This document shows positions 8,310 through 16,700 of a DNA stretch of 64,000 bases, piece by piece. The stretch comes from Evansella clarkii (GTDB taxonomy: Bacteria; Bacillota; Bacilli; Bacillales; Salisediminibacteriaceae): NCBI RefSeq assembly GCF_002019695.1, contig NZ_MTIV01000022.1, forward strand, positions 62,001 to 126,000, in the 5' to 3' direction. Within the stretch, counting starts at the first letter, position 1, and the number at the start of each line of letters is the position of its first letter. A model generated the notes under the pieces. It made no database searches and was not told the origin of the DNA. It was given only the letters and a program-made list of their open reading frames with translations. A program made the position numbers and the translations under genes.

Positions 8310-9011
8310 ATGGAAGGAAGATACGGAACGTCTCTTGAGCAAATAGACGAAATTATTATCAAAAACTTAATCAGAGAACGTGCGATGAGACTCGAACTAA
8401 CCAGCCGAGCCAGACTCAGAGTTGTTGATTATCTATTGGAAAACTTGAACTTAAACGGGAATGTCCTCCGGGAAACCATACGAGGAATATCTGATTTAGT
8501 TGGCGTCGGCACCAATATCGTGACGCTTACACTCCAAATACTGGAGCGAGACAATATTATTAAACGCTGGACCGGTGCTATTGTTTTACATCCTGAAATT
8601 TTACGCCACTGTCATGATATGATTGACACTACTCCCCCACCGGACACTTATAAATTCCATATAGAAGTGCAGCCGATCCCTACAGACCAGGAACGTTCTT
8701 TAGGTTATCGGGATCTTAAACGGAAATACGAATCCGGAGAAGAAGAACGCCAGGAACGGGAACGCGAGGCCGCCTTCATCACGCTTACCCAAAAGAAAAA
8801 TGCTGAAATACTGAGAGAACGTGACAAAAAACTTAATGAGCGAGAAAAAATGCTCAATAAGCGGGAAAATGAATTAAATTTGTTGCAGGTTTCTTTGATG
8901 GCTAAAGAAGAAAAATTAATGAAATGGCAAGGAAAACTGGATGGACTGCTAGGATTGAGAGGCAGCTCCGATAAAGAAAACGATACCGCTATTTTTCACG
9001 ATTTAGCTTAG
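8310..9011 (+). CDS. Winged-helix DNA-binding protein with coiled-coil tail
   Basis: 233 aa from the ATG at 8310, 12 nt after GGAAAGGG; a GTG at 8298 touches that site. Residues about 20-100 form a likely winged helix (TSRARLRVVDYLLENL, then GISDLVGVGTNIVTLTLQILERDNIIKRW). Residues 140-215 are highly charged and coiled-coil forming (REREAAFITLTQKKNAEI, LNEREKMLNKRENELN). This could be a plasmid replication accessory, copy-control or segregation regulator; I cannot assign a family. Confidence 0.65.
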   Translation: MEGRYGTSLEQIDEIIIKNLIRERAMRLELTSRARLRVVDYLLENLNLNGNVLRETIRGISDLVGVGTNIVTLTLQILERDNIIKRWTGAIVLHPEILRHCHDMIDTTPPPDTYKFHIEVQPIPTDQERSLGYRDLKRKYESGEEERQEREREAAFITLTQKKNAEILRERDKKLNEREKMLNKRENELNLLQVSLMAKEEKLMKWQGKLDGLLGLRGSSDKENDTAIFHDLA

Positions 9012-9012
9012 A

Positions 9013-9041
9013 AGCAGCCTTCGGCTGTCTTTTTTTTTTGC
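9013..9041 (+). terminator. Intrinsic terminator
   Basis: GCAGCC, TTC loop, GGCTGT, then a ten-T run, two nt after the stop codon. Confidence 0.9.
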
Positions 9042-9060
9042 TCTACGGCAGCACGAATAA

Positions 9061-9098
9061 CCTGAAGCACGTCTGCTTCAGGTAAAGGCTTCTTTTTC
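9061..9098 (+). terminator. Second hairpin, possible backup terminator
   Basis: CCTGAAGCA pairs with TGCTTCAGG; the T run is 10 nt further on, so termination here is less certain. Confidence 0.5.
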
Positions 9099-9148
9099 TA
9101 CCCTCTTCCCGGGTGCGGTGGAATATCAAAAGATGCCCATATCATGTC

Positions 9149-9263
9149 GAGCGATCGCTCTATTATTCGTGGCGTACTTTAATAGATTTTCCGGAAAATC
9201 AATACGCATTATCAGTATGTCCAGCATGTGTAACTAATATACATATCATGCTGATTTTTTTTC
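9149..9263 (+). ncRNA. Possible small RNA with terminator
   Basis: Contains TCTATTATTCGTGGCGTA (within 9149-9178), almost identical to a box at 23679-23708. It ends in a hairpin CAGCATG...CATGCTG at 9222-9253 with eight T. Both copies are followed by terminator hairpins, which suggests short transcripts. Confidence 0.35.
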
Positions 9264-9379
9264 ATAGTTTTCTAGTATGTGATACGGCACGGCATGCCGT
9301 ATGGGGTGCGCATGGCGTACTCATCCTATGAAAACAAAACGGAAAATTAGCATTTTTTTCTAATATTCTATGATAAAAT

Positions 9380-9700
9380 AATAGTGTCCCTGATCGTCAA
9401 GGCGGCACTGCCCCCTAAAGGGGGGAATTGTAAACCAGATGGCCAAGAGAGTGGATAGACGTAGAGCAGAACGGCGATCCCGGAAAGAACGGTTTGCGAG
9501 TGACGTCGCGACATCTTTCCAAATCACCGCGGTGCTCAGATGGTCCTGGGAGCTAGTGGAAAAGATACTCGGCTGGGTAGGTTGATATCTTTCCCGTCCC
9601 AATAGTGTAGAACACGGCAAAGTAGGTACTTTCACTCCGTGGCTAACGAAGATCCCGCTGCGGGATCGGGCCAATTAAGGATTGAACGATCAAACATACA
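9380..9700 (+). ncRNA. RNA-like segment A
   Basis: Shares ordered blocks with segment B: CCTGA, CTAAAGGGGGGAATTGTAAAC, GATAGACGT, and GATTGAACGA at 9680-9689. Between the G-run box and the last block lie about 250 nt with stems such as GATCCCG/CGGGATC at 9651-9666. Strand and limits are uncertain. Confidence 0.4.
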
Positions 9701-9823
9701 GGGGATGGATGTTAAGAAGATACGTAGTGGAGTGCCGAACTGCTAGTGTTGTCTGTTATCAGTGTTTCCGTGGGCGTTAGGTTTATACGTTCCAGTAATA
9801 CATTTATATGAAAAAACATAAAA

Positions 9824-9880
9824 AAAAGCACCTGCAAACGATGTTAAGGGGCATCGTAAAAATGCAGAGTGCTTTTTTCT
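9824..9880 (+). terminator. Strong nested intrinsic terminator
   Basis: Nested pairs AGCAC/GTGCT, CTGCA/TGCAG and ACGATG/CATCGT, then TTTTTTCTTTTT. It would end transcripts from segment A; the A-rich 5' side may make it bidirectional. Confidence 0.85.
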
Positions 9881-9984
9881 TTTTAAAAGGCGAGCTTTGC
9901 AATAGTCAGGTTTTATTAACTAGCGCGAATATTTGATTCAGATTGCTGTCTGAATTCAAATACGGATTAATTTCCCTCTGGAAC

Positions 9985-10145
9985 ACTACCTGACAGCAAA
10001 GGTGACGTATCGCCTTTAGGGGGGATTGTAAACCTCCCATGACCTTGAGTTAAGATAGACGTTGATGATCTATATCTATTATATACACGTTATTTGTTAT
10101 TTGTAAACAGGGATATTCGGTCGTCAATCAGCGATTGAACGAGCA
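9985..10145 (+). ncRNA. RNA-like segment B
   Basis: Shorter relative of segment A: CCTGA, CTTTAGGGGGGATTGTAAAC at 10013-10032, GATAGACGTTGATGA, and GATTGAACGA at 10133-10142. The inner spacer is about 100 nt instead of 250. Confidence 0.4.
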
Positions 10146-10181
10146 GAACTTCGTTATTCGCTTGGTGTTGATTTTTGTAAT

Positions 10182-10204
10182 AGTGTTACGTAATAAGTAA
10201 CACT
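10182..10204. promoter_or_regulatory. Perfect inverted repeat
   Basis: AGTGTTAC and GTAACACT flank GTAATAA. It belongs to the recurring TTACGTAA-type palindromes of this window. Confidence 0.45.
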
Positions 10205-10248
10205 ATTAATTAATATGTTCTTTATTACTTTAAAAGATTGCCATAATA

Positions 10249-10280
10249 GATTACTCACTATGTATGAGTAATCCTTTTAT
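10249..10280 (+). promoter_or_regulatory. Leader hairpin (family II, attenuator-like)
   Basis: GATTACTCA pairs with TGAGTAATC around a 7-nt loop, followed by CTTTTATT. Located 150 nt before the next gene. Confidence 0.5.
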
Positions 10281-10363
10281 TAATATGTAAATCGAAATAG
10301 CATTAAGTAATCATCAAATGCGTATGAAATACACATGCGGTACCTTGATTCCTATTACATATC

Positions 10364-10378
10364 GTGCGCACGGCGCAC
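10364..10378 (+). promoter_or_regulatory. Leader hairpin (family I)
   Basis: GTGCG pairs with CGCAC, tail CGATCAATCG, 44 nt before the start codon. Confidence 0.6.
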
Positions 10379-10422
10379 CGATCAATCGAACAGAAAATAT
10401 GAAAACTAAGGGAGCGATTCTC

Positions 10423-11457
10423 ATGAAAAATACATCTGTATCTAAGCAAACTCACACATCTAAAGAACCGGCGCGTATCAATGATAGTGGCTACTATCCG
10501 TCAAAAGGGATGCTCGCAGAGGTCGTCAAGCAGTTCCAGGCGCCGATAACCCGCCGCGCAATCCGCCCCGGGTTTCTGGCACGAACGGACGGATTCGACG
10601 TAGATCAAGCCGTTACTGATCTGGAAAAGCAGCCTGGCCAAGAAGGACTGTTGTCCCGTCTGCTCAGTGTGAGCGACTTAACCGAAAAGACCTATGATCG
10701 TTTTGCGGATAATCCAAACAGTCTGTATAACTGGTATCCTGCTGTGGAAGCAGCTCTTGCTACGAGCAATACCGAGCTGAAAACTCCGGACACAAAAGTG
10801 ATGCGCCTGCCGATTGAGCTGGCCCAGTTCATTAGGCTCGAATACCAAGACACGTCACAGGCAGACAAAGCGTTATTTAATCAGTTTATCTTTGACCAAT
10901 TCGGTCTGGAAGATGGTAAGACCTACTTTATTAAAACCGGCACGTTCTCGTCTAAATTTCAGTTCGCCAATGCGAAGTGCAGCGAGCCCCGGGAGATGGG
11001 CGAATACTTCCAGGTGATTAATAACTTCGCCATGCAAGTCGGCGCGGGCCACACCGTGGATCTTGTTGTGCGTGAATACATCGAAGACACGGAAGACAAT
11101 CCGACGATTTATAACGGGATGCCTTTACGCACCGAGTTCCGTGTGTTTGTCGACTGTGATGCGGACGAATTGATCGGTGCCGTCCCTTATTGGCACCCAA
11201 TCGTGATGAAGCGTGCGCTGCAGGCCGGCCTTTCGGATTCGATTCAGCAGGACTATCAGACGTATCTTAGTCACGAACAAAAGCTGGTTGATGAGTACAA
11301 CGAACATCTTCATCGTGTGAAAAAAGAGATCCGGGCGATTCTGCCAAACTTGAATCTTTCAGGTAAATATTCGATTGATGTAATGAAAAACGGTGACGAT
11401 CTGTATGTGATCGACCTGGCTCTCATGAGCCAGTCTGCTCTTACAGAATTATTATAA
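10423..11457 (+). CDS. ATP-grasp-like protein (D123/R2K-type)
   Basis: 344 aa from the ATG after AAGGGAGCG. The centre and C-terminus follow the D123/R2K branch of ATP-grasp proteins: YFIKTGTFSSKFQF (first nucleotide-binding strand and loop), LVVREYIEDTE, PLRTEFRVFVD, and the closing YSIDVMKNGDDLYVIDLALM with the metal-binding acidic residues. Such proteins ligate or bind nucleotides; phage members are suspected of modifying peptides or proteins. The substrate here is unknown. Residues 1-130 are not recognised. Monocistronic, with two leader hairpins upstream. Confidence 0.7.
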   Translation: MKNTSVSKQTHTSKEPARINDSGYYPSKGMLAEVVKQFQAPITRRAIRPGFLARTDGFDVDQAVTDLEKQPGQEGLLSRLLSVSDLTEKTYDRFADNPNSLYNWYPAVEAALATSNTELKTPDTKVMRLPIELAQFIRLEYQDTSQADKALFNQFIFDQFGLEDGKTYFIKTGTFSSKFQFANAKCSEPREMGEYFQVINNFAMQVGAGHTVDLVVREYIEDTEDNPTIYNGMPLRTEFRVFVDCDADELIGAVPYWHPIVMKRALQAGLSDSIQQDYQTYLSHEQKLVDEYNEHLHRVKKEIRAILPNLNLSGKYSIDVMKNGDDLYVIDLALMSQSALTELL

Positions 11458-11500
11458 GTAATATATAACTAGCAATATATTACGTATTACGTAACACTGA

Positions 11501-11540
11501 AAGGGTTATTCATATCTAAAGAGTAACCCTTCTTCTATTA
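11501..11540 (+). promoter_or_regulatory. Leader hairpin (family II)
   Basis: AAGGGTTATTC pairs along its length with GAGTAACCCTT (one G-U wobble), tail CTTCTATTA, about 35 nt before the next start. TATTACGTATTACGTAAC lies just upstream. Confidence 0.55.
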
Positions 11541-11567
11541 AAATAATCAAACGAAGGAATGATTTTT

Positions 11568-11948
11568 ATGATACAAAACAAGGATAAGTTTTATGATGTA
11601 ACAATGACGGTAAAAGTAACACGGAGGGTCCTGGCGACCTCCAAAGAAGAAGCGATCGAAAAAGCGGATACCGAAGACATGACCCACGAAATTAAGAATT
11701 ACTCCTTGGATGAAGAATTAAGCGCCGAGGAAGTTGCGGGCTCTACCGTCAATGAGTACGACATCATGGATGACATCGCTGCGCAAATCGTCCAGAATGC
11801 CAGCCATGAACCGATGCACTGGCTCCAAGACGATTATGTGAAAATCAGGGAAATCAACGAAAAGCTCATGAAATCCGGAAAACCGGCCTACGAGCCACCT
11901 ATTTTTAATCGCCTGACCAAAGAATTTCTGAATAGGCTTAAAGGTTAG
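11568..11948 (+). CDS. Hypothetical protein, 126 aa
   Basis: Start set at the ATG 9 nt after GAAGGA; an ATG three codons earlier abuts the site. The N-terminal half (KFYDVTMTVKVTRRVLATSK then EEAIEKA) resembles small DpnD/PcfM-type domains with a repeated beta-strand and helix. Acidic and soluble. Function unknown. Confidence 0.65.
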   Translation: MIQNKDKFYDVTMTVKVTRRVLATSKEEAIEKADTEDMTHEIKNYSLDEELSAEEVAGSTVNEYDIMDDIAAQIVQNASHEPMHWLQDDYVKIREINEKLMKSGKPAYEPPIFNRLTKEFLNRLKG

Positions 11949-12096
11949 TGTTACAAAATAGTATTTCATATTATGTAATATATTTATATAATAACGTACA
12001 GTTATTAATTATGGTATACGTATTAGGATTTTACATTGATAATAGGTAACCCTTCTCATATTGTTAAAAACATATACTTAAAGGAGAAAACTAAAT

Positions 12097-12411
12097 ATGA
12101 AACGAATTCTTATTTTTATTATCGTAACAATGTTACTGACAGGTTGTTCGTTGGAAAGCATCGGAGCTGCAGCAGAGGAGGATACGCATAAGGATGACAA
12201 TAGTATCTATATAGAAGTTTTCAATCAAGATATTGGACATACAATAACAATGAGAGTTTTATATAATACGCAAACTGGCTGTTTAACAGAAGTGGCCGAT
12301 ACGCGCAGTTACAACGCGGGAGCATCTTTACAGCCTATGTTAGATCCAACGTCTATTCCCATTTGCGGGATCAGTGAACACAAAGCCAGGGAGATGTTCG
12401 ACCCCTCATAA
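12097..12411 (+). CDS. Small lipoprotein, possibly DUF6440-like
   Basis: 104 aa. Lipobox MLLTGC (Cys16) after a hydrophobic segment. The mature part has MRVLYNTQTGCLTEVADT and SLQPMLDPTSIPIC, which recalls the short beta-domain in which a stored or supplied ligand value is described as in DUF6440 proteins; this match is weak. AAAGGAGAAA site. It shares the AT-rich TAATATGTAAT surroundings of its neighbours. Confidence 0.7.
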   Translation: MKRILIFIIVTMLLTGCSLESIGAAAEEDTHKDDNSIYIEVFNQDIGHTITMRVLYNTQTGCLTEVADTRSYNAGASLQPMLDPTSIPICGISEHKAREMFDPS

Positions 12412-12490
12412 TCAAATTCCTATTACTTAAACAATAATAGATAATCAATTACATTATTTTGATTATGTATTATGTAATATATTTACTTAA

Positions 12491-12560
12491 TACATTACCT
12501 GCTATGTAATGTATTACTAAACAAGGTTACTTTTGTATAAAGAGTAACCTTTATTTTATT
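12491..12560 (+). promoter_or_regulatory. Inverted repeat plus leader hairpin (family II)
   Basis: TACATTAC (12491-12498) faces GTAATGTA (12506-12513). Next, AAGGTTACTT (12523-12532) pairs with GAGTAACCTT (12542-12551), tail TATTTTATT, 38 nt before the nuclease gene. Confidence 0.5.
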
Positions 12561-12588
12561 ATCTAATACGGAACAGGAGAAAATAACA

Positions 12589-13143
12589 ATGAAACGTAAA
12601 CTACTTATTATTACTTTATTCATAAGTCTATTCATATTCACTGGGTGTGATGATTTACTGGATGCTGCAGCTGACATGACCGCACCGGATACCGGGGCGT
12701 CACTTGAGCTTGATGAAAAGGAAAATCTCCAGAAAGGAGTCGTCACGTATGTGATTGACGGGGATACTTTTGATGTGGAGCTGGAAAGTGGGGTAGTGGA
12801 ACGGGTAAGGCCGATCCTGGTGGACGCCCCGGAAATCTGTCACGCATCAAGTCCACCGGATTGTGAACCGGAACCTTTTGGAGAGGACGCCACGGATTTC
12901 ACTCGGGAACTCTTAACCGGCAAAACGGTGTATTTGGAACAGGACGTTTCTGAACGTGATCCGTTTGACCGGTTGCTTTTTTATGTTTACCTGGAAGCTG
13001 GCAGCATGTATCAGGAATTAATTCTTGCCGAAGGGCTGGCGGAAGTCGCGGTGTATGAGCCGGACGTGAAATACCGGGACGCACTGGAATCTGTAGAACA
13101 GCAAGCGAAATCCGAAGGGATTAATCTCTGGGGCAACGATTAA
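12589..13143 (+). CDS. Thermonuclease-family lipoprotein (SNase-like)
   Basis: 184 aa. Lipobox FIFTGC (Cys20). The SNase domain spans about 48-183: VIDGDTFDVEL (Asp58, Asp60), VRPILVDAPE with Arg74, Asp79 and Glu82, then FGEDATDF and DPFDRLLFYVY with Arg128. These correspond to the Arg35, Asp40, Glu43 and Arg87 set of staphylococcal nuclease, so it should be active. It would cleave DNA and RNA outside the membrane, as YncB-type nucleases do. Possible roles are nutrient scavenging or limiting DNA uptake. Confidence 0.9.
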   Translation: MKRKLLIITLFISLFIFTGCDDLLDAAADMTAPDTGASLELDEKENLQKGVVTYVIDGDTFDVELESGVVERVRPILVDAPEICHASSPPDCEPEPFGEDATDFTRELLTGKTVYLEQDVSERDPFDRLLFYVYLEAGSMYQELILAEGLAEVAVYEPDVKYRDALESVEQQAKSEGINLWGND

Positions 13144-13163
13144 ATAACTTAAAATCAAAACAA

Positions 13164-13522
13164 GGTCGCTATGAGCGACCGGTGAAAAGTTTGACTCAGA
13201 CTTCAAGGAGTCTAGGTGGTATGGTCAGTTCCCTATCGAGACGCATACACGCCGAAATCATAGTCGATGTTGATGGACTGACATTAGGAGGATTCATAGG
13301 TTCATCGGGCATGAAAATTCTCCCCTGTTTTTTGTGGAGCTTTTTGTCTTGCATAACAACAAAAAACCACCAGCAATACCGCAGTTTCCAGCATCAAACG
13401 GAAGATGCGAGAGCCTCGACAACTGTCGTATCTTTCAGAGTGAGAGTAGAGCGTATTGGTCGGATACCTTTACACTCACTGAGAACCATCAACGGGACGC
13501 CGTTGGTGGTTCTTTTTTTTTT
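13164..13522 (+). ncRNA. Candidate non-coding transcript: leader hairpin to terminator without a gene
   Basis: Starts with a family I hairpin (GGTCGCT/AGCGACC at 13164-13180, tail GGTGAAAAG) and ends with a strong terminator at 13483-13522. The frame that follows a plausible AAGGAG site runs through the terminator and looks non-coding. Either a decayed cassette or a real RNA. Confidence 0.4.
13483..13522 (+). terminator. Intrinsic terminator
   Basis: GAACCATCAACG pairs with CGTTGGTGGTTC, then nine or more T. Confidence 0.85.
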
Positions 13523-13683
13523 GAAAAGATTAATCTTTCTGTTTGTTATTTGAATAACCCACAATCTATCATTTTTCCCTTTAAAGATTGTTTATTATAA
13601 ACATTTATTAGAACATGTACCTCGTTTAATAACATTTCGGGGACCTGAATCCCTTGTGACTCTAAGGGCGAACCTCTCGAAGT

Positions 13684-13847
13684 ATCACACATTGGGTAAA
13701 TACGATCACAGATCGGGTACAAAACATCACAGATTGGGTACCTTACTATCACACATTGGGTGTCCCACTATCACAGATTGGGTAAATAACATCACAGATC
13801 GGGTAAAATCCATCACACATTGGGTACGAAACATCGCAGATTGGGGG
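13684..13847 (+). repeat. Iteron array of the replication origin
   Basis: Eight tandem copies of ATCACA[CG]ATTGGGTA or a close variant start at 13684, 13705, 13726, 13748, 13770, 13791, 13812 and 13833, a 21-22 bp period (two helical turns). This is the arrangement bound by Rep_3-type initiators. The last copy is divergent. Confidence 0.95.
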
Positions 13848-13896
13848 TGGGATTTTAAAAAATAGTCTTCAGGCCCTGCTATGTTCGACTTTTATT

Positions 13897-14296
13897 ATCA
13901 CAGATTGGGTCAATGAGTGTCGTTTTTCGCCCTATTATTACCAATTTTACGTATATCTTCTGCAAAAGGCATCCTGGTATTATCCTGATAACCCAATCTG
14001 TGATAGTTAAGGATCTCAACTACTATCACAAACCCCCAATCTGTGATAATTCATCTGTGTAACGCCTTACCGAATCGTTTTATTTTCCTAGACTATCGAC
14101 AATATATCGTTACTATCACACATTGGGTAAAAACTATCACAGATTGAGGGTGAGAATATTAGGCATCTCTCATCAACGATCTCAAAACACGTCCTCACAG
14201 GTCAAAAAACACCGTTTATATCCCTGTATATGTAAAAATTACATATAGTTACCATAAATAAAAACCTCACATCGCTCCATTCACCCAATGTGTGAT
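13897..14296. repeat. Dispersed and inverted iterons before the rep gene
   Basis: Further direct copies at 13897-13911, 14115-14129 and 14136-14150, and inverted copies (ACCCAAT[CG]TGTGAT type) at 13991-14004, 14033-14047 and 14283-14296. The last lies about 90 bp before the rep start and is a likely autoregulation site. The AT-rich stretch 14200-14270 is a candidate melting region. Confidence 0.85.
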
Positions 14297-14382
14297 AGTT
14301 GGCAAAATCTATCGACTTATGGGGCTGATTGTGAAATAATAGTGCCGAGATACGTATAACTTTTAATTGGAGTAGGATTTCT

Positions 14383-15531
14383 ATGGGGCAAACAGAAAAG
14401 AAAAATACGGAAAAAAGAATACAAATCTATCAGTCAAACGATCTGGTGGAAGCCATCTACGAAGATGATTTGACTGCTACGGAACATAAAATCATTCGAT
14501 ACGCTGCCGGTAAAATTGTAAAGTCACCGGAGCATTTTCCTAATGTCTCTTTTTCTGTCTCGGAATTTATCAAAGCGGCAGGCTTATCCGGAAACAGTTA
14601 TTACGGCAAAGTAAGCAAAATCGCAGGTGAGCTGACGAAAAAACGGATCATGATAAAAACGGAATCCAAAGTCGGCTGGTTCCCATGGTTTAAAGGAATC
14701 GTATACGAAGGCGGCATGGTACATATCCAGTTCAACGAAGTGATTGAGCCGTATCTAATAAATTTAACGGAACACGGCAGATATACGAAGTATGATTTTC
14801 CAACGATCGGATCAATGCAAAGCCCCTACACGATCCGGCTGTTTGAGCTCTTGCAGCAATACGGAAAAATTCAAAAACGGACCTTTAAGCTCGATAAATT
14901 AAAAGAGCATTTAGGTGTTGGTGATAAGTATAAACAGTACGGTCATTTTAAATCCCGCGTGTTGTTAAAAGCGCAGGAAGAACTTAATGATATCAACGTG
15001 CTTACCTTCACGTTCAACGAAGTGAAACAAGGACGACGAGTAGACCAAATCGAATTTGATATAAAAATCGCGGACCCAATTCCCATCGAAGGAAATGTCA
15101 AAGAAGCGGAGATCAAAAAGTTTCTTGAAGAAGCCCGCCCGCTGTTAAAGCAATACGGGTATGAGGTACCTAACCGGGTCGTCAAGACCTGGACGATTTA
15201 CGGTATCGATGAATTGCGGTATGTTCTTCAAGATATTCATGCGAATAACCGATCGATTTCCCGCATCGATGCGTATATCACAACGATTCTCAAATCGCGA
15301 AAGAATGAATTTGAAAAATCGGCGCAGCAGGTACACGCCGATGACTATTTAACGAAAAAGCGGATTATCGAATTTATACAGGCGCAGCAAGGCCAGGGCC
15401 TGACACCAAAGTGGATGCTGCTGAATGATTTTGTGGCACATATGGAAGCATATAATTACACCAAAGATGAAATTGAAGCGTTGTTTGATAACAACATGGA
15501 TTATATCGTTAAGAGTACCAGACCGCACTAG
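14383..15531 (+). CDS. Rep_3-family plasmid replication initiator
   Basis: 382 aa. Two winged-helix domains as in RepB/RepE initiators: domain 1 about 25-130 (SNDLVEAIYEDDLTATEHKI start, typical of the family) and domain 2 about 135-240 (SPYTIRLFELLQQYGKIQKR followed by LDKLKEHLGV). The C-terminal 140 residues are a helical extension. It would bind the iterons upstream and open the origin for theta replication, and probably represses itself through the inverted iteron at 14283. GGAG site 12 nt before ATG. Confidence 0.93.
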   Translation: MGQTEKKNTEKRIQIYQSNDLVEAIYEDDLTATEHKIIRYAAGKIVKSPEHFPNVSFSVSEFIKAAGLSGNSYYGKVSKIAGELTKKRIMIKTESKVGWFPWFKGIVYEGGMVHIQFNEVIEPYLINLTEHGRYTKYDFPTIGSMQSPYTIRLFELLQQYGKIQKRTFKLDKLKEHLGVGDKYKQYGHFKSRVLLKAQEELNDINVLTFTFNEVKQGRRVDQIEFDIKIADPIPIEGNVKEAEIKKFLEEARPLLKQYGYEVPNRVVKTWTIYGIDELRYVLQDIHANNRSISRIDAYITTILKSRKNEFEKSAQQVHADDYLTKKRIIEFIQAQQGQGLTPKWMLLNDFVAHMEAYNYTKDEIEALFDNNMDYIVKSTRPH

Positions 15532-15564
15532 GGGTCCCTCTTCCCCCAATTCGCTTGCTATACG

Positions 15565-15602
15565 AAACACCGGACAGAAATTTCTGTCCGGTGTTTTTTT
15601 TG
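15565..15602 (+). terminator. Terminator after rep
   Basis: AAACACCGGACAG pairs with CTGTCCGGTGTTT, then a T run. Confidence 0.9.
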
Positions 15603-15679
15603 TGGTCACGGTTATGTGAGTTGTTATTTCTCCTGAAATTCCTCTTTATGTACATGGCCGTCTGAAAAGGAGGGATATC

Positions 15680-15832
15680 ATGGAGACGATTCCTGAGTGG
15701 GTGAAATTATTAGGTAATTACGGCTTTCCTACAGTGGTAGCCTTATATTTACTAGTTCGATTTGAAAAACGAATTGATCGGTTAACCAAAGCGATCCATG
15801 AACTAATCTTATTGTATAAACAGGACCGATAG
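15680..15832 (+). CDS. yvrJ: YvrJ-family small membrane protein
   Basis: 50 aa. METIPEWVKLLGNYGFPTVV leads into a single membrane segment and the charged tail LVRFEKRIDRLTKAI, the YvrJ pattern. AAAAGGAGGG site 7 nt before ATG. In B. subtilis yvrJ sits next to the sigO/rsoA genes, and a comparable sigma pair lies 3 kb away here on the other strand. Holin-like or signalling roles have been suggested for such small proteins; that is inference. Confidence 0.75.
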   Translation: METIPEWVKLLGNYGFPTVVALYLLVRFEKRIDRLTKAIHELILLYKQDR

Positions 15833-15854
15833 GGGTGTACGTAATACACCATCA

Positions 15855-15901
15855 AAACAACCCCTCCTTTTAGGTTGTTCTATCCAGGGAGGGGGTTGTT
15901 C
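15855..15901. terminator. Bidirectional terminator
   Basis: ACAACCCCTCC pairs with GGAGGGGGTTGT between convergent genes. Confidence 0.75.
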
Positions 15902-16112
15902 ATTGGCTTTTTGCACTTTTATTATTTTTAACAAATGTATAGATTACCCCTACTACCATAATTACCACCGTAGCAATGATGCCTGTAGTTACAGCATTCT
16001 GAAAAGGGGTCGCCGGATCAGCCAGCCAATGGTAGAGAAAAAGTAATGCGAACCCTATGGTAGCACCGCACAAGACTTTAAGAACCACCTTTAGGTAAAG
16101 GATACTATACAC
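15900..16112 (-). CDS. Small membrane protein, 70 aa
   Basis: Two membrane segments (about 8-28 and 42-62) and a short basic tail. The GTG start follows AAGGG closely, so the start is uncertain. Last gene of the opposing cluster. Not recognised; size and position would suit an immunity or accessory protein for the cluster. Confidence 0.55.
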   Translation of the reverse strand: MYSILYLKVVLKVLCGATIGFALLFLYHWLADPATPFQNAVTTGIIATVVIMVVGVIYTFVKNNKSAKSQ

Positions 16113-16158
16113 CCCTTCATATACCTTATAGCTTTACTATCTTCGGTGTTATATAAGA

Positions 16159-16377
16159 TTACTTCCTTTTTTTTCGTTCGCGTTTTATATTGATATAGCG
16201 CCATAAACAAGACCATAGAAAAACGGCTACCGTAAATAAAATTAATAACCAATTAATGTTTTCCTCAGACAGCAGAGGATGCACAATGGTGTATATTAAC
16301 AAGACCCCTAAGAAGATAGTAAGGTAGTCGTAAGCACGCGCTTGGAAAGATTTGTTCTCACTATTTTCCGTTTTCAT
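16159..16377 (-). CDS. Small membrane protein, 72 aa
   Basis: Two membrane segments (about 18-34 and 43-60) and a very basic C-terminus (NIKRERKKRK). AAAGGGGAAA site. Part of the run of small membrane proteins behind the peptidoglycan-binding gene. Confidence 0.6.
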   Translation of the reverse strand: MKTENSENKSFQARAYDYLTIFLGVLLIYTIVHPLLSEENINWLLILFTVAVFLWSCLWRYINIKRERKKRK

Positions 16378-16434
16378 TGTTTAATTTCCCCTTTAAAGAG
16401 ATCACCCGAAAACACACCGAATCAGTTATTTGAA

Positions 16435-16599
16435 TCACTTTTGCGTTTGATCCACAAATACAAAACGGACAAACTTATAAGAGGCAGTATAAACGATGTC
16501 ACGCAATGTCACCATTCCAGTAATTAAATGGATGACCAGATGGGTAGCCAGAAATAGAAATATTCCGTAAATTATCCAAAGTAAATAAGTGGTATTCAC
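16435..16599 (-). CDS. Small membrane protein, 54 aa
   Basis: A GTG start at 16599 with GAGGTG upstream is preferred. An ATG at 16629 lies only 2 nt after AGGAGGGG, and that motif is the arm of a hairpin (16628-16672). Hydrophobic N-terminal half, then RDIVYTASYKFVRFVFV. Not recognised. Confidence 0.5.
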   Translation of the reverse strand: MNTTYLLWIIYGIFLFLATHLVIHLITGMVTLRDIVYTASYKFVRFVFVDQTQK

Positions 16600-16627
16600 A
16601 ACACGCACCTCACATATACCATACCGC

Positions 16628-16672
16628 ATAACCCCTCCTATTGAATTGTTTCATTCAAAGAGGGGTTATTTA
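16628..16672 (-). terminator. Hairpin between small membrane genes
   Basis: AACCCCTC pairs with GAGGGGTT around a 20-nt loop; no long T run, so it may be an attenuator or processing site. Confidence 0.4.
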
Positions 16673-16700
16673 TGCTGTTGAGCAAAGTTTCCAAAAACAT

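Larger units (their letters stand above)
9012..10422. other. Gene-free stretch with terminators and two RNA-like segments
   Basis: No convincing coding sequence in 1.4 kb. It holds a terminator for the preceding gene, several further hairpins with T runs, two related segments (about 9380-9690 and 9985-10145) and the leader of the next gene. Reading frames on either strand lack ribosome binding sites and cross hairpins. Confidence 0.6.

Noticed and set aside
9360-9674. 104-aa minus-strand frame in the gene-free region
   Set aside because: No ribosome site; composition (Ser/Leu/Arg-rich) and overlap with RNA-like segment A suggest chance.
13182-13553. 123-aa frame after a leader hairpin
   Set aside because: It reads through the strong terminator at 13483 and encodes an implausible sequence. 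Kept instead as a candidate RNA.
13683-13847. Regular 21-22 bp repeats considered as a CRISPR array
   Set aside because: The repeats are 15 nt with 6-7 nt gaps, lie before a Rep_3 gene and have inverted copies; they are iterons. No cas genes are present.
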